Shown here piece by piece: positions 17,709 through 28,962 of a stretch of 64,000 nucleotides of DNA. The position numbers and the translations under genes are program-made. The stretch comes from Mesorhizobium sp. WSM3860. Lineage in GTDB: Bacteria; Pseudomonadota; Alphaproteobacteria; Rhizobiales; Rhizobiaceae. Below the pieces are notes generated by a model. It was given only the letters and a program-made list of their open reading frames with translations. It had not been told where the DNA came from and ran no database searches. Within the stretch, counting starts at the first letter, position 1. Each line of letters starts with the position of its first letter. Location of the stretch: the NCBI RefSeq assembly GCF_002294995.1, contig NZ_NSGF01000009.1:62001-126000 (forward strand). The letters run 5' to 3'.

Positions 17709-18104
17709 GTGTTTCGTACCAGCGACATAGTCCTGATCGCCGTCATGGTCTCGGCGGCGGCATTGACCTACAAGACCAAGCGCGAGGCCGAGGACCAGCT
17801 GGCGGCGGTTCAGAGGCTGCAGGCGCAGATCCGCTACGAGGAAGACACAATCGATCTTCTGAAGGCGGACTGGAGCCTGCTCACCCAGCCGGCGCGGCTG
17901 CAGAAGCTTGCCGAAATCTACAAGTCGCAGCTCGGGCTCGAGCCGCTCAACGCCCACCAAATCGGCGGCCTCGACGACGTGCCGATGAAGCCGGTCAATA
18001 TCGAGGACCTGTCGTCGCAGCGGCTCGGCGGCATGGCCGACAATTCGGGCAAAGGGCCGTCGGACGGCAAGGATCCGGTGGTGACCGGGAGCACCGTGCA
18101 ATGA
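17709..18104 (+). CDS. ftsL: Cell division protein FtsL-like
   Basis: This 131-residue protein has the bitopic form of FtsL: one N-terminal helix (about residues 6-22, DIVLIAVMVSAAALTYKT) then a charged coiled coil (about 25-75, AEDQLAAVQRLQAQIRYEEDTIDLLKADW), and a disordered Ser/Gly tail. Its position between rsmH and ftsI is the constant place of ftsL. FtsL joins FtsB and FtsQ to activate septal synthesis by FtsWI. The start codon is GTG after GGGAGAGG. It overlaps ftsI by four bases. Sequence conservation is low in this family, so context carries weight. Confidence 0.85.
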   Translation: MFRTSDIVLIAVMVSAAALTYKTKREAEDQLAAVQRLQAQIRYEEDTIDLLKADWSLLTQPARLQKLAEIYKSQLGLEPLNAHQIGGLDDVPMKPVNIEDLSSQRLGGMADNSGKGPSDGKDPVVTGSTVQ

Positions 18105-19825
18105 TCAGCAGGCTTCCAAGGATCGGCAACCTGCTGAAGCGCCGAAGGAGGGCAGCTGAGGACGGCTCGATCGTCGTCGACGCCGCCCGCAAGGCAACCG
18201 GCGGCAAGGCCAAGACCCGCATCGTCATGACGATGGCGGTGTTCTTCACCATCTATTCGACGATTGCCGGCCGGCTGGTCTATCTCGGCCTGCAGAATCC
18301 GGACAATTCGGGTGGTCCGCAGAGCCGCGTCACTGCATCGCGGCCGGACATTGTCGACCGCAACGGCGAGGTGCTCGCGACTGACATCAAGACGGCGTCG
18401 CTGTTCGCCGAGCCGCGCCGTATCGTCGACGCCGACGAGGCAATCGAGAAGCTCTCGACCGTGCTTCCCGAGATTGATTACGAGCAGACCTACCATAAGC
18501 TGAAGAGCGGCGCCGGCTTCGTCTGGCTGCAGCGGCAGCTGACGCCGAAGCAGCAGGCCGACATCATGGCGCTCGGCGTCCCGGGTCTTGGTTTCCGCAC
18601 CGAAAAGCGCCGCTTCTATCCGAGCGGCGAAACGTCCTCCTACATTGTCGGGCTCACCAACATCGACAATCAGGGCATCTCCGGGATGGAGAAATACATC
18701 GACGACCAGGGCCTGACCGACCTGCAGGCGTCGGGACTGGCGGTGGCCAGGGACCTGAAGCCGGTGAAGCTGTCGATCGACCTGCGCGTCCAGCACGTGG
18801 TGCGCGACGAGGTGGCGACCGGCATGGAGCGGTTCCACGCGATCGCGGCCGGCGCGGTGGTCCTCAATATCAAGACCGGCGAAGTGCTGGCCATGGCCTC
18901 GGTGCCGGATTTCGACCCCAACAATCCCTACAATGCTCAGGAAAAGGACCGGCTGAACCGTATGTCGGCCGGCCTCTACGAGATGGGCTCGACCTTCAAG
19001 AGCTTCACCACCGGCATGGCGCTCGATTCCGGCAAGGTGACGCTGGAGAGTCGCTTCGATGCGTCGCGCCCGATCAAGATCGGCCGCCAGACTATCCATG
19101 ACTTCCACAGCAAAGGCCGTGTGCTTTCGGTGCCGGAAGTGTTCATCTATTCGTCCAATATCGGCTCGGCCAAAGAAGCCGAGGCCGTCGGCATCGAAGG
19201 GCATCGCGAGTTCCTGCATCGACTTGGCGTGCTCGAAAAGATGCAGACGGAATTACCGGAAGTGGCGCGCCCGACCGAACCGAAAGTATGGAAGCAGGTC
19301 AACTCGATCACCATCGCCTTCGGCCATGGCGTCTCGACGACGCCCCTGCAGACTGCCGTCGGTTGCGCCGCATTGATGAGTGGCTATCTGATCGAGCCGA
19401 CATTTCTGCCGCGCACGGCCGAGCAGGCGATGGAGGTGGCCAAAAGGGTGGTCAAGGACAAGACCGTGGAAGGGATGCGCTATCTCTATGCGCTCAACGC
19501 CGAGAAGGGCTCGGGCAAGAGCGCCAGGGTTCCGGGTTACCGCGTCGGCGGCAAGACCGGCACGGCGGAAAAGGTGGTCAACGGCCGTTATTCGAAAGAG
19601 AAGAATTTCAATGCCTTCGTCGCCGCCTTTCCGATGGACGATCCACAATATATCGTGCTGACCATCGCCGATGAGCCGAAGCCGGAAAAGCCCGGCATGG
19701 GCGCCACCGCCGCCTCGAATGCCGGCATCATGGCAGGCAACATCATCAGGCGTGCGGCTTCCATGCTTGGCGTCAAGCCAGATTTCAGCCATGAAAATGG
19801 TGCAACGCTGGTTTCCTATCAGTGA
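18101..19825 (+). CDS. ftsI: Septal transpeptidase FtsI (PBP3)
   Basis: This 574-residue class B penicillin-binding protein cross-links septal peptidoglycan. A membrane helix near residues 45-62 follows a basic N-terminus. The pedestal domain includes RPDIVDRNGEVLATDIKT. The transpeptidase domain carries the SxxK serine in MGSTFKSFT, SSN in YSSNIGSAK and KTG in GGKTGTAEK. GMGATAASNAGIMAGNI is the usual C-terminal motif. The start overlaps ftsL (ATGA), and murE follows after a 54-base gap. It acts in the divisome with FtsW and FtsL/B/Q. Confidence 0.96.
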   Translation: MISRLPRIGNLLKRRRRAAEDGSIVVDAARKATGGKAKTRIVMTMAVFFTIYSTIAGRLVYLGLQNPDNSGGPQSRVTASRPDIVDRNGEVLATDIKTASLFAEPRRIVDADEAIEKLSTVLPEIDYEQTYHKLKSGAGFVWLQRQLTPKQQADIMALGVPGLGFRTEKRRFYPSGETSSYIVGLTNIDNQGISGMEKYIDDQGLTDLQASGLAVARDLKPVKLSIDLRVQHVVRDEVATGMERFHAIAAGAVVLNIKTGEVLAMASVPDFDPNNPYNAQEKDRLNRMSAGLYEMGSTFKSFTTGMALDSGKVTLESRFDASRPIKIGRQTIHDFHSKGRVLSVPEVFIYSSNIGSAKEAEAVGIEGHREFLHRLGVLEKMQTELPEVARPTEPKVWKQVNSITIAFGHGVSTTPLQTAVGCAALMSGYLIEPTFLPRTAEQAMEVAKRVVKDKTVEGMRYLYALNAEKGSGKSARVPGYRVGGKTGTAEKVVNGRYSKEKNFNAFVAAFPMDDPQYIVLTIADEPKPEKPGMGATAASNAGIMAGNIIRRAASMLGVKPDFSHENGATLVSYQ

Positions 19826-19879
19826 TTCTTGGGGCGCGCCGGCAACTGCGCGCTATTTTGTTGCGGTGAATGGGACTCA

Positions 19880-21334
19880 ATGTATCTGAAAAATCTAGCC
19901 GGTATCCTGCCTGTCGAGGGAACAGCTTCCCCCGATCTGGAGGTTACCGGTCTCTCCTCCGATTCCCGCCAGGTAAGACCGGGCGTCGTTTTTTTCGCGC
20001 TCGCCGGCAGCAAGGCCGATGGCTCGACCTATGTCGCCGATGCCGCCGGCCGCGGCGCTGCCGCAATCGTGGCGGCCAAAGGCAATACAATCTCCGGTCT
20101 GTCGATCCCGGTCCTTGCCGTCGATGATCCCCGTCTGGCATTGGCGCTGAGCGCGGCGCGCTTCTTCGGCAAGCAGCCTCAGACGATGGTCGCCGTCACC
20201 GGTACCAGCGGCAAGACATCGGTTGCCGCGTTCACCCGCCAGATCTGGGAGCAGGGAGGTCTTGCCGCCGCTTCGATCGGTACGACAGGCATTGTGGCGC
20301 CTGGCCGCAACGAATATGGCTCGCTAACCACGCCAGATCCCGTCGCGCTGCACCAGTTGCTCAAGGAACTGGCGGAGGCAGGGGTAACGCACGCCTCGAT
20401 GGAGGCTTCCAGCCATGGTCTCGACCAGCGTCGGCTCGACGGCGTCAAACTGGCGGCCGGCGGTTTTACCAATCTCGGCCGCGACCACATGGATTATCAT
20501 CCGACGGTCGAGGATTATCATCGCGCCAAGCTGCGCCTGTTCGAGACGCTGCTGCCGAAGGGGGCGCCGGCCGTGATCTTCGCCGACGATCCCTGGTCGG
20601 GGCCGACGATTCTTGCCGCGCGGGCTGCGGGCCTGAATGTGCTCACGGTCGGCCGCCACGGCGAATTCCTGACGCTGAAGCGCGTCGAGCATGAGCGGCG
20701 GCGCCAGCGTGCCGAGGTGGAGGCCGATGGTGTGCTCCACGAGATCGACCTGCCGTTGGCAGGTGATTTCCAGATCGCCAACGCACTGGTTTCGGCCGGC
20801 CTCGCCATCTCGACTGGAACATCCGTCGATAAGGCCTTGGCCGCATTGGAGAAACTCAAAGGTGCGCCGGGCCGCCTCGAGCTTGTCGGCACGACGTCCG
20901 CCGGCGCTCCGGTCTATGTCGACTACGCGCACAAGCCCGACGCGTTGGAAAATGTCCTGACCTCGGTTCGTCCGTTCACCACGGGCCGGGTCGTTGTCGT
21001 TTTCGGCTGCGGCGGCGACCGCGATCGCGGCAAGCGGCCGATCATGGGCGAGATCGCGACCCGGCTCGCCGATGTCGTCATCGTCACCGACGATAATCCG
21101 CGCACGGAAATCCCCGAAACCATCCGCGCGGCAATCCTTGCCGCGGCGCCCGGCGCCATGGAGATCGGCGACCGCCGCAAAGCCATTCACGAAGCCGTCG
21201 CCATGCTCCATGCCGGCGATACGCTGATCGTCGCCGGCAAGGGGCATGAGGAAGGCCAGACGATCGGCACCGAAACCTTCCACTTTTCCGATCATGAGGA
21301 AGTGCGCGAGGCGCTCCAGGAGCGCGCCGCATGA
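19880..21334 (+). CDS. murE: UDP-MurNAc-tripeptide synthetase MurE (meso-DAP)
   Basis: This 484-residue cytosolic ligase adds meso-diaminopimelate to UDP-MurNAc-L-Ala-D-Glu using ATP. The P-loop is [13 protein letters not shown], the carbamylated-lysine region and Mg site follow, and DDNPRTE is the DNPR motif that distinguishes meso-DAP-adding MurE from the lysine-adding type. The start ATG at 19880 ([11 protein letters not shown]) fits the family; longer frames add an unlikely stretch. It overlaps murF by four bases. Confidence 0.95.
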   Translation: MYLKNLAGILPVEGTASPDLEVTGLSSDSRQVRPGVVFFALAGSKADGSTYVADAAGRGAAAIVAAKGNTISGLSIPVLAVDDPRLALALSAARFFGKQPQTMVAVTGTSGKTSVAAFTRQIWEQGGLAAASIGTTGIVAPGRNEYGSLTTPDPVALHQLLKELAEAGVTHASMEASSHGLDQRRLDGVKLAAGGFTNLGRDHMDYHPTVEDYHRAKLRLFETLLPKGAPAVIFADDPWSGPTILAARAAGLNVLTVGRHGEFLTLKRVEHERRRQRAEVEADGVLHEIDLPLAGDFQIANALVSAGLAISTGTSVDKALAALEKLKGAPGRLELVGTTSAGAPVYVDYAHKPDALENVLTSVRPFTTGRVVVVFGCGGDRDRGKRPIMGEIATRLADVVIVTDDNPRTEIPETIRAAILAAAPGAMEIGDRRKAIHEAVAMLHAGDTLIVAGKGHEEGQTIGTETFHFSDHEEVREALQERAA

Positions 21335-22764
21335 GCTTGCTCTGGACGTCGCAAGCGCTTGTCGAGGCCATGGGCGGCAGGCCGATCGGCTCGCTGCCGG
21401 AAGGCATCACCGGCATTTCGATCGACAGCCGCAGCCTGGAACCGGGCAACGTCTTCTTCGCCATCAAGGGCGAGACGATGGACGGCCACGATTTCGCGAC
21501 CGCTGCAGTGAAGGCGGGCGCTGCCGTGCTGGTTGTCGCCGAGGGCAAGCTGCCGTCGCTCGGCCGGCTGACGGCGCCGATGATCGTCGTGCAGGATGTG
21601 CTTGCGGCGCTGGAAAAGCTCGGCATTGCGGCGCGGGCTCGCTCACGGGCCAAGATCATCGCGGTGACCGGCTCTGCGGGCAAGACGACCACCAAGGAAG
21701 CGCTGCGCCATGTGCTGTCGGCGGTCGGCAAAGTGCATGCCTCGGCGCAGTCGTTCAACAATCACTGGGGCGTGCCGCTGACCTTGGCGCGCATGCCCGA
21801 AGACTGCGACTACGCGATCTTCGAGATCGGCATGAACCATCCGGGCGAGATCAGGCCGCTGGTCAAGATGGTGAGGCCGCATGTCGCGATCGTCACGCTG
21901 ATCGCGGCCGCCCATCTCGGCTTCTTCAAGAATCTCGATGAGATCGCCATGGCCAAGGCCGAGATTTTCGAGGGCATAGAGCGCGGCGGCGCCGCGCTGC
22001 TCAATCGCGACGATCCGCGCTGGAAGCTGCTCGGGAAAATGGCGAAGGAGGCAGGTGTCGAGCATGTCTTCGGCTTCGGCGAAAACGCCCGCTCGGCCTT
22101 CCGTCTTGTTGGCTGCGACCTTTATGCCGATCACTCCGATATCGCGGTCAAGATCGGCAAGAGGGACGTGACGGCCCGTGTCGGAGCGCCCGGCCGGCAC
22201 ATCGTGCAGAATGTGCTGGCGGTGCTGGGCGCAGCGCAACTGGTCGGCGCCGATCTCGACAAGGTCGCGGCGGCGCTCACCGATCTTTCGGCCGAGCGCG
22301 GGCGCGGCCGGCGCCACATTTTGCGCCATCCGAACGGCCCCATCACGCTGATCGACGAGAGCTACAATGCCAACCCGGCGTCGATGGCGGCAGCCATGGC
22401 GCTGCTCAACGCCACGCCGGTATCGGGCGAGGGCAGGCGCATCGCCGTGCTTGGCGACATGCTGGAACTCGGCAGCCATTCGGCGAAGCTCCACGCGGCG
22501 CTTGCCGAACTTATTGTCGGCACAGAAACGCGCAACGTCTTTCTCGGCGGCCCGGAGATGCGGGCACTGGCCGAGGTTTTGCCTTCGGATGTCGAAACCG
22601 AGTACCGGCCAGGAGCGGAAGAGCTGAAGCCCGTCGTCATGTCGGCGATCAGGCCGGGCGACGTGGTGATGGTCAAGTCGTCGAAAGGCATCGGATTTTC
22701 AAAGCTGGTCGAGGCATTGCTCGGCAAATTTCCGGCGGAAGCCGCAACCATTGAACCGACCTGA
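21331..22764 (+). CDS. murF: UDP-MurNAc-pentapeptide synthetase MurF
   Basis: This 477-residue ligase adds D-Ala-D-Ala to UDP-MurNAc-tripeptide, completing the pentapeptide. [20 protein letters not shown] is the N-terminal MurE/MurF-type substrate domain, [19 protein letters not shown] the ATP loop, [11 protein letters not shown] the Mg/carbamyl-lysine block and [17 protein letters not shown] the ADP-binding motif. It overlaps murE upstream by four bases, with mraY 20 bases downstream. Confidence 0.96.
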   Translation: MSLLWTSQALVEAMGGRPIGSLPEGITGISIDSRSLEPGNVFFAIKGETMDGHDFATAAVKAGAAVLVVAEGKLPSLGRLTAPMIVVQDVLAALEKLGIAARARSRAKIIAVTGSAGKTTTKEALRHVLSAVGKVHASAQSFNNHWGVPLTLARMPEDCDYAIFEIGMNHPGEIRPLVKMVRPHVAIVTLIAAAHLGFFKNLDEIAMAKAEIFEGIERGGAALLNRDDPRWKLLGKMAKEAGVEHVFGFGENARSAFRLVGCDLYADHSDIAVKIGKRDVTARVGAPGRHIVQNVLAVLGAAQLVGADLDKVAAALTDLSAERGRGRRHILRHPNGPITLIDESYNANPASMAAAMALLNATPVSGEGRRIAVLGDMLELGSHSAKLHAALAELIVGTETRNVFLGGPEMRALAEVLPSDVETEYRPGAEELKPVVMSAIRPGDVVMVKSSKGIGFSKLVEALLGKFPAEAATIEPT

Positions 22765-22784
22765 GGTCGGGATCCGGGGGACCG

Positions 22785-23867
22785 ATGCTCACTTTACTCG
22801 TTGATTTCGCGGACAAGATCTCGGCCTTCAATGTCTTCCGCTACATCACCTTTCGCACCGGCGGCGCGCTGATCACTTCGGCGCTGATCGTCTTCATATT
22901 CGGACCGACCATCATCAATTCGCTGCGGCTTCGTCAGGGCAAGGGCCAGCCGATCCGCGCCGACGGGCCGCAGACGCACTTCAAGAAAGCGGGCACGCCG
23001 ACCATGGGCGGCCTGATGATCCTTTGCGGCATCATCGGCTCATCGCTTTTATGGGCGAACCTCTCCAGCATCTATGTGTGGGTTGTGATGCTGGTGACGC
23101 TCGGCTTCGGCTCGATCGGTTTCTACGACGACTATCTCAAGGTGACGAAACAGTCGCATCTGGGCTTCTCCGGAAAGGCGCGGCTGGCGATCGAGTTCGT
23201 CGTCGCCGGCATCGCGGCCTGGGTGATCATGCATAACGGCCAGGCGCCGTTCTCGTCCTCGCTGACCTTCCCGTTCGCCAAGGAATTCCTGATCAATCTC
23301 GGCTGGTTCTTCGTGCCGTTCTCCTGCTTCGTCATCGTCGGCGCCGGCAATGCGGTGAACCTGACCGACGGTCTGGACGGCCTGGCGATCGTGCCGATCA
23401 TGATCGCGGCGGCGTCCTTCGGCGTCATCGCCTATCTTTCCGGCAACGCCGTCTTCGCCGAATATCTGCAGATACACTTCGTCCCCGGCACCGGCGAACT
23501 TGCGGTCGTGCTTGGCGCCGTCATCGGCGCCGGCCTCGGCTTCCTCTGGTTCAACGCGCCGCCGGCCGCGATCTTCATGGGCGACACCGGCTCGCTGGCG
23601 ATGGGCGGCCTGATCGGCACCATCGCCGTCGCCACCAAGCACGAGATCGTGCTGGTCATCGTCGGCGGCCTGTTCGTGGTGGAGATCCTGTCGGTCATCA
23701 TCCAGGTCGGCTACTTCAAGATGACCGGCAAGCGCGTCTTCCTGATGGCGCCGATCCATCACCATTTCGAAAAACTCGGCTGGACCGAGAGCCAGGTGGT
23801 GATCCGCTTCTGGATAATCGCCGTCATCCTGGCGCTGGTCGGCCTCTCCACCCTCAAGCTCAGATAG
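22785..23867 (+). CDS. mraY: Phospho-MurNAc-pentapeptide transferase MraY
   Basis: This 360-residue polytopic inner-membrane enzyme makes lipid I by transferring phospho-MurNAc-pentapeptide to undecaprenyl phosphate. [11 protein letters not shown] contains the Asp pair, [10 protein letters not shown] the third catalytic Asp region, [10 protein letters not shown] another conserved loop, and [11 protein letters not shown] the histidine-rich family signature. About ten hydrophobic helices are evident. A GGGGGACCG region gives the ribosome site. murD follows after nine bases. Confidence 0.97.
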   Translation: MLTLLVDFADKISAFNVFRYITFRTGGALITSALIVFIFGPTIINSLRLRQGKGQPIRADGPQTHFKKAGTPTMGGLMILCGIIGSSLLWANLSSIYVWVVMLVTLGFGSIGFYDDYLKVTKQSHLGFSGKARLAIEFVVAGIAAWVIMHNGQAPFSSSLTFPFAKEFLINLGWFFVPFSCFVIVGAGNAVNLTDGLDGLAIVPIMIAAASFGVIAYLSGNAVFAEYLQIHFVPGTGELAVVLGAVIGAGLGFLWFNAPPAAIFMGDTGSLAMGGLIGTIAVATKHEIVLVIVGGLFVVEILSVIIQVGYFKMTGKRVFLMAPIHHHFEKLGWTESQVVIRFWIIAVILALVGLSTLKLR

Positions 23868-23876
23868 GAGGCCCGC

Positions 23877-25277
23877 TTGATCCCCGCCGCTTCCTTTGCA
23901 GGCAAACGCGTTTCGCTCTTCGGGCTCGGCGGTTCGGGGATTGCCACCGCGCATGCGCTGATCGCCGGCGGCGCCGATATCCTCGCATGGGACGACAATC
24001 CAGACAGCGTCGCCAAGGCAGCAGCCGCCGGGATCGCGACCGGCGACCTGCGCGGCGCCGACTGGTCGCGCTTTGCCGCCTTCGTCCTGTCGCCCGGGGT
24101 GCCGCTCACGCATCCGAAGCCGCACTGGACGGTGGAGTTGGCGCGCGGCGCCGGCGTCGAGGTGATCGGCGACATCGAGCTGTTCTGCCGCGAGCGCATC
24201 CAGCGCGCGCCGGCCGCACCCTTCGTCGCGATCACCGGCACCAACGGCAAATCGACGACCACGGCACTGACGGCGCATATCCTGAAGTCGGCCAGGCGCG
24301 ACACTCAGATGGGCGGCAACATCGGCCGCGCCATCATGACGCTCGATCCGCCCGAGCCCGAACGGCACTATGTGGTGGAGTGCTCCTCCTACCAGATCGA
24401 TCTCGCGCCCTCGATCAATCCGACCGCCGGCGTGCTGCTCAATCTCACGCCCGACCATCTCGACCGCCACGGCACCATGGCCCATTACGCCTCGATCAAG
24501 GAAAGGCTGGTCGCCGGCAGCGACACCGCTATCATCGGCATCGACGATTCCTGGTGTGCCCAGATCGCCGACCGGCTGGAGCGGGCAGGCCGGCAAGTGA
24601 TCCGCATCTCCAAGCGCCTGCCGCTGACCGACGGCTATTTCGCCGATGGCACCAATCTGATGGAAGCCGTGCACGGCCGCTACAGCCGCATCGCATTCCT
24701 GGAAGGCATCGGCTCGCTGCGCGGCCAGCACAATGCGCAGAACGCGCTGGCCGCCGTGGCCGCCTGCCTCAGGGTCGGGCTCGAGCTCGGCGAGATCCAG
24801 ACGGGGCTGGAAAGCTTCCCGGGGCTGGCGCACCGCATGGAGCAGGTCGGCCGCAAGGGCCATGTGCTGTTCATCAACGATTCCAAGGCGACCAATGCCG
24901 ATGCGGCCGCTCCCGCGCTGTCGAGCTTCAACCGCATCTATTGGATCGCCGGTGGCCTGCCCAAGGAAGGCGGGATCGAGCCGCTGCGCGGCTTTTTCCC
25001 GCGCATCGCCAAGGCCTATCTGATCGGCGAGGCCGCTCCCGCTTTTTCCGCCACGCTCGGCGAGGCCGTGCCTTACGAAATTTCCGGAACGCTGGCTGCC
25101 GCGGTCGAGCACGCCGCCCACGAAGCCGCGAGCGACACCGGCGGCGAAGCGGTGGTGCTGCTTTCGCCGGCCTGCGCCAGTTTCGACCAGTTCAAGAATT
25201 TCGAAGTTCGCGGCGAAGCCTTCAGGCAAGCTGCGACTGCTATTGATGGAGTGAAACCCATCGGAGGGCCACGTTGA
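23877..25277 (+). CDS. murD: UDP-MurNAc-L-Ala-D-Glu ligase MurD
   Basis: This 466-residue ligase adds D-glutamate to UDP-MurNAc-L-alanine. The N-terminal Rossmann part reads [17 protein letters not shown], the ATP loop [17 protein letters not shown], and [16 protein letters not shown] and [22 protein letters not shown] are Mur-ligase motifs. The start is TTG at 23877 with TAGGAGG nine bases before; no in-frame ATG fits the N-terminus. Its stop overlaps the ftsW start region. Confidence 0.95.
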   Translation: MIPAASFAGKRVSLFGLGGSGIATAHALIAGGADILAWDDNPDSVAKAAAAGIATGDLRGADWSRFAAFVLSPGVPLTHPKPHWTVELARGAGVEVIGDIELFCRERIQRAPAAPFVAITGTNGKSTTTALTAHILKSARRDTQMGGNIGRAIMTLDPPEPERHYVVECSSYQIDLAPSINPTAGVLLNLTPDHLDRHGTMAHYASIKERLVAGSDTAIIGIDDSWCAQIADRLERAGRQVIRISKRLPLTDGYFADGTNLMEAVHGRYSRIAFLEGIGSLRGQHNAQNALAAVAACLRVGLELGEIQTGLESFPGLAHRMEQVGRKGHVLFINDSKATNADAAAPALSSFNRIYWIAGGLPKEGGIEPLRGFFPRIAKAYLIGEAAPAFSATLGEAVPYEISGTLAAAVEHAAHEAASDTGGEAVVLLSPACASFDQFKNFEVRGEAFRQAATAIDGVKPIGGPR

Positions 25278-26428
25278 TGCAAAGCCGTCTCGACAAAAGT
25301 CCGGTCGCAACCTGGTGGTGGACGATCGATCGCTGGTTCCTGGCGGCATTCCTGTCGCTGATGGGGCTCGGCATCGTTTTGTCCTTCGCCGCAAGCCCGG
25401 CGGTCGCCGAGCGCATCGGTCTCGATAGCTTCCACTTCGCCACAAGGCAGATCATCTTCACCATCCCGGCGCTCGTCGTGATGCTGGCGGTATCCTTCCT
25501 TGAGGCCCGGCAAATAAGGCGCATGTCGCTGGCGATGATCTGCATCATGCTGGTGCTGATGGTGGCGGTTCTCTATATCGGCGTCGAGGTGAAGGGCGCG
25601 CGGCGCTGGGTTTCGCTCGCCGGGCTCTCCATCCAGCCGTCCGAGTTCCTGAAGCCGGCCTTTGTCATCATTTGCGCCTGGCTGTTTGCCGAGCACAAGC
25701 GCCAGCCCGACATTCCCGGCAATCTGTTCGCCATGCTGCTGCTGGCCTTGGTGATCTCGCTGCTGATCGCGCAGCCGGATCTTGGCCAGACCATGCTGGT
25801 GCTGGGCACCTGGGGCGTGATGTTCTTCATGGCCGGCCTGCCGTGGTTCTGGATCGTCGCGCTGGGGGCTGCCGGCGTCGGCGGCGTGTTCGCGGCCTAT
25901 ACGGTGTTTCCGCATGTGGCCGCCCGCATCGACAAATTCCTCACCGGCGAAGGCGACACCTTCCAGGTCGACATGGGCCGCGAGGCGCTGATCAATGGCG
26001 GCTGGTTCGGCGTCGGCCCAGGCGAGGGCACGGTGAAGCGGGTCATCCCCGACAGCCATGCCGACTTCGTGTTTTCGGTCGCGGGCGAGGAGTTCGGGCT
26101 GATCATGTGCTTCTTCATCATGTCGATTTTCGCCTTCATCGTGCTGCGCGGATTGAGCATCGCGCTCAAGGAGCATGACGATTTCACCCGTTACGCCGTC
26201 GGCGGGCTCGTCACCGTTTTCGGCCTGCAGTCGGCCATCAACATGTGCGTGAATCTACAGTTGATGCCGGCCAAGGGCATGACGCTGCCCTTCATCTCCT
26301 ATGGCGGCTCCTCGCAGATCGCGATTGCCGTCTCGATGGGCATGGTGCTGGCGCTGACGCGCAGGCATCCGGAAAAGCGCAAGCAGATAGGCTACGCCTT
26401 CTCGCAGCGCGCCATGCCGGCGGAATGA
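25277..26428 (+). CDS. ftsW: Septal glycosyltransferase FtsW
   Basis: This 383-residue SEDS-family membrane protein polymerises glycan strands from lipid II together with FtsI. About ten hydrophobic helices, GARRWVSLAGLSIQPSEFLK, AQPDLGQTM and the C-terminal LPFISYGGSSQI are signature segments. The ATG at 25277 has GGAGG nine bases upstream; a TTG at 25274 would add one residue and is less likely. The A of its ATG is the last base of the murD stop. Confidence 0.96.
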   Translation: MQSRLDKSPVATWWWTIDRWFLAAFLSLMGLGIVLSFAASPAVAERIGLDSFHFATRQIIFTIPALVVMLAVSFLEARQIRRMSLAMICIMLVLMVAVLYIGVEVKGARRWVSLAGLSIQPSEFLKPAFVIICAWLFAEHKRQPDIPGNLFAMLLLALVISLLIAQPDLGQTMLVLGTWGVMFFMAGLPWFWIVALGAAGVGGVFAAYTVFPHVAARIDKFLTGEGDTFQVDMGREALINGGWFGVGPGEGTVKRVIPDSHADFVFSVAGEEFGLIMCFFIMSIFAFIVLRGLSIALKEHDDFTRYAVGGLVTVFGLQSAINMCVNLQLMPAKGMTLPFISYGGSSQIAIAVSMGMVLALTRRHPEKRKQIGYAFSQRAMPAE

Positions 26429-26434
26429 GGCGGA

Positions 26435-27559
26435 ATGTCGAAGGGTGTCATCCTGCTGGCGGCCGGCGGAACGGGCGGACATCTGTTTCCGGCCGAGGCG
26501 CTTGCGCATGAGCTGATCGAGCGGGGCTGGGAGGTGCATCTTGCCACCGACCACCGCGCCGAGCGCTACTCCGGCCACTTTCCCGCCGCCGCGATCCACT
26601 CCATCCGCTCGGCGACTTTGGGTTCGAAGAATCCCTTCGCCGTGCTCGCGGCCTTCTGGACGATCTGGCAAGGCGTGCGGCAAGCAGGGCGTGTCATCGC
26701 CAGGATCAAGCCCGACGCCGTCGTCGGCTTCGGCGGCTATCCGACATTGCCGCCGCTCTATGCGGCGACACGGCGCAAGGTGCCGACGTTGATCCATGAG
26801 CAGAACGCCGTCATGGGCCGGGCCAACAAGGCGCTGTCGAGCCGGGTCGATGCTATTGCCGGCGGTTTCTTGCCGGAAGGGGAAAGTGCGGCCGGCGCCA
26901 AGACGGTGACCACGGGCAATCCTGTGAGGCCGCAGATACTTGAAGCGGCGAAATTGCCCTATGTGGCGTCGGACGCCAGCGAGCCGTTTCGCTTCCTGGT
27001 CTTCGGCGGCAGCCAGGGTGCGCAGTTCTTTTCCGATGCTGTGCCGGCGGCGATCGCGCTTTTGCCCGAAGCGAAGCGCAAGCGGCTGGCGATCACCCAG
27101 CAGGCGCGCGCAGAAGACGTGGCGCGGGTGAAGGCCGCCTATGCCGATCTCGGCGTCGACGCGCAGGTCTCGCCCTTCTTTACCGATATGGCGGCGCGCA
27201 TGGCGGCCGCGCATCTGGTGATGTCGCGCTCCGGTGCCTCGACCGTATCGGAGATCGCGGTCATCGGCCGCCCGGCGCTGCTGGTGCCTTACCCGCATGC
27301 GCTCGATCACGACCAGGCGGCGAATGCCGCAGCACTTGCCGCCGCCGGTGGGGCCGAGGTGCATCAGCAATCGACGCTCTCGGCCGAGCGGATCGCCGTG
27401 CTGGTCGGCGGGCTGATGGAGGATCCCGGCCGGCTGGCCGCAATGGCCGCGGCTGCCCGCTCGGCCGGAAAACCGGACGCGGCGCGGTTGCTCGCCGATC
27501 TGACAGAGGCTATTGCGTCCGGCAAAACGGTTTCGGACTACAGGAGGACGCGCGCATGA
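26435..27559 (+). CDS. murG: UDP-GlcNAc transferase MurG
   Basis: This 374-residue peripheral membrane GT28 enzyme adds GlcNAc to lipid I, making lipid [19 protein letters not shown] is the N-terminal glycine-rich motif, [11 protein letters not shown] the acceptor-side block, and [16 protein letters not shown] plus [32 protein letters not shown] the UDP-GlcNAc site. It starts six bases after ftsW and overlaps murC by four bases. Confidence 0.97.
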   Translation: MSKGVILLAAGGTGGHLFPAEALAHELIERGWEVHLATDHRAERYSGHFPAAAIHSIRSATLGSKNPFAVLAAFWTIWQGVRQAGRVIARIKPDAVVGFGGYPTLPPLYAATRRKVPTLIHEQNAVMGRANKALSSRVDAIAGGFLPEGESAAGAKTVTTGNPVRPQILEAAKLPYVASDASEPFRFLVFGGSQGAQFFSDAVPAAIALLPEAKRKRLAITQQARAEDVARVKAAYADLGVDAQVSPFFTDMAARMAAAHLVMSRSGASTVSEIAVIGRPALLVPYPHALDHDQAANAAALAAAGGAEVHQQSTLSAERIAVLVGGLMEDPGRLAAMAAAARSAGKPDAARLLADLTEAIASGKTVSDYRRTRA

Positions 27560-28962
27560 AGATGCCGCAGACGATCGGCCTCGTGCATTTCATCGGCATC
27601 GGCGGCATCGGCATGAGCGGCATTGCCGAGGTGCTGCACAATCTCGGCTACAAGGTGCAGGGCTCGGATCAGGCGGACGGCGCCAATGTGCAGCGGCTCC
27701 GCGACAAGGGCATCGAATGCTTCGTCGGCCACAAGGCCGAGAACATCGGCGACGCCGAGGTGGTCGTGGTGTCGACCGCGATCAAGAAATCCAACCCCGA
27801 GCTCAAGGCGGCGCGCGAGAAACTGCTGCCGGTCGTGCGCCGCGCCGAGATGCTGGCCGAGCTGATGCGCTTCCGCCAGGCGGTCGCCATCGGCGGCACG
27901 CATGGCAAGACGACGACCACCTCCATGGTGGCGACGCTGCTCGAAGCCGGCGGGCTCGATCCGACCGTCATCAATGGCGGCATCATCAACGCGTATGGCA
28001 CCAATGCCCGCATGGGTGACGGCGAGTGGATGGTGGTCGAGGCCGACGAGAGCGACGGCACGTTCCTGAAACTGCCGGCCGACATCGCCGTCGTCACCAA
28101 CATCGATCCCGAGCATCTGGACCACTATGGCAGCTTCGACAAGGTGCGCGAGGCTTTCCGCCAGTTCGTCGAGAACGTGCCGTTCTACGGTTTCGGCGTG
28201 ATGTGCACCGACCATCCGGAGGTGCAGGCGCTGGTCGGCAGCATCGAGGACCGGCGCGTCATCACCTATGGCGAGAACGCCCAGGCCGACGTGCGCTTCG
28301 CCAATCATCGCATGGACGGAGCTACATCCGAGTTCGACGTGGTGATCCGCGACCGCAAGGGGCGGGGCACGACGACGATCATGGGTCTGCGACTGCCCAT
28401 GCCCGGCCGCCACAACGTGTCCAACGCGACGGCGGCGATCGCGGTAGCGCACGAGCTCGGTCTGTCCGCCGAAGCCATCAAGAAAGGCCTGTCATCCTTC
28501 GCCGGTGTCAAGCGGCGCTTCACGCACACCGGCTCCTGGAACGGCGTCGAGGTCTTCGACGATTACGGCCACCACCCGGTGGAGATCGCGGCGGTGCTCA
28601 AGGCCGCGCGCGGGGCCACAAAGGGCCGCGTCATCGCGATTGCGCAACCGCACCGCTTCACCCGGCTGCACGACCTGTTCAACGAGTTTTCCGTCTGCTT
28701 CAACGATGCCGACACGGTCATGGTGGCGCCGGTTTATGCGGCCGGCGAGGAACCGATCGAGGGCGTGACCTCGGACGCGCTGGTGTCGCGCATCCGTGCC
28801 GGCGGCCATCGCGACGCGCGCTATATCGAAGGCCCGGCGGCGGTCGCGCCGGCCGTCCGCGAACTTGCCAAGCCCGGCGACTTCGTCATCTTCCTTGGCG
28901 CCGGCAACATCACGCAATGGGCCTATGCGCTGCCCAAGGAACTCGGTGGGGCACCCTCATGA
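27556..28962 (+). CDS. murC: UDP-MurNAc-L-alanine ligase MurC
   Basis: This 468-residue ligase adds L-alanine to UDP-MurNAc. [19 protein letters not shown] is the N-terminal Rossmann motif, [18 protein letters not shown] the ATP loop, [31 protein letters not shown] the Mg-site block, and [18 protein letters not shown] a MurC hallmark. It overlaps murG by four bases at its start and murB at its end. Confidence 0.97.
   Translation: MKMPQTIGLVHFIGIGGIGMSGIAEVLHNLGYKVQGSDQADGANVQRLRDKGIECFVGHKAENIGDAEVVVVSTAIKKSNPELKAAREKLLPVVRRAEMLAELMRFRQAVAIGGTHGKTTTTSMVATLLEAGGLDPTVINGGIINAYGTNARMGDGEWMVVEADESDGTFLKLPADIAVVTNIDPEHLDHYGSFDKVREAFRQFVENVPFYGFGVMCTDHPEVQALVGSIEDRRVITYGENAQADVRFANHRMDGATSEFDVVIRDRKGRGTTTIMGLRLPMPGRHNVSNATAAIAVAHELGLSAEAIKKGLSSFAGVKRRFTHTGSWNGVEVFDDYGHHPVEIAAVLKAARGATKGRVIAIAQPHRFTRLHDLFNEFSVCFNDADTVMVAPVYAAGEEPIEGVTSDALVSRIRAGGHRDARYIEGPAAVAPAVRELAKPGDFVIFLGAGNITQWAYALPKELGGAPS

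Noticed and set aside
23049..25445. A 798-codon open frame on the minus strand across mraY and murD
   Set aside because: It is antisense to two well-recognised Mur-pathway genes, its protein is Asp/Arg/Gly-rich without any domain, and GC-rich genomes give such frames often.
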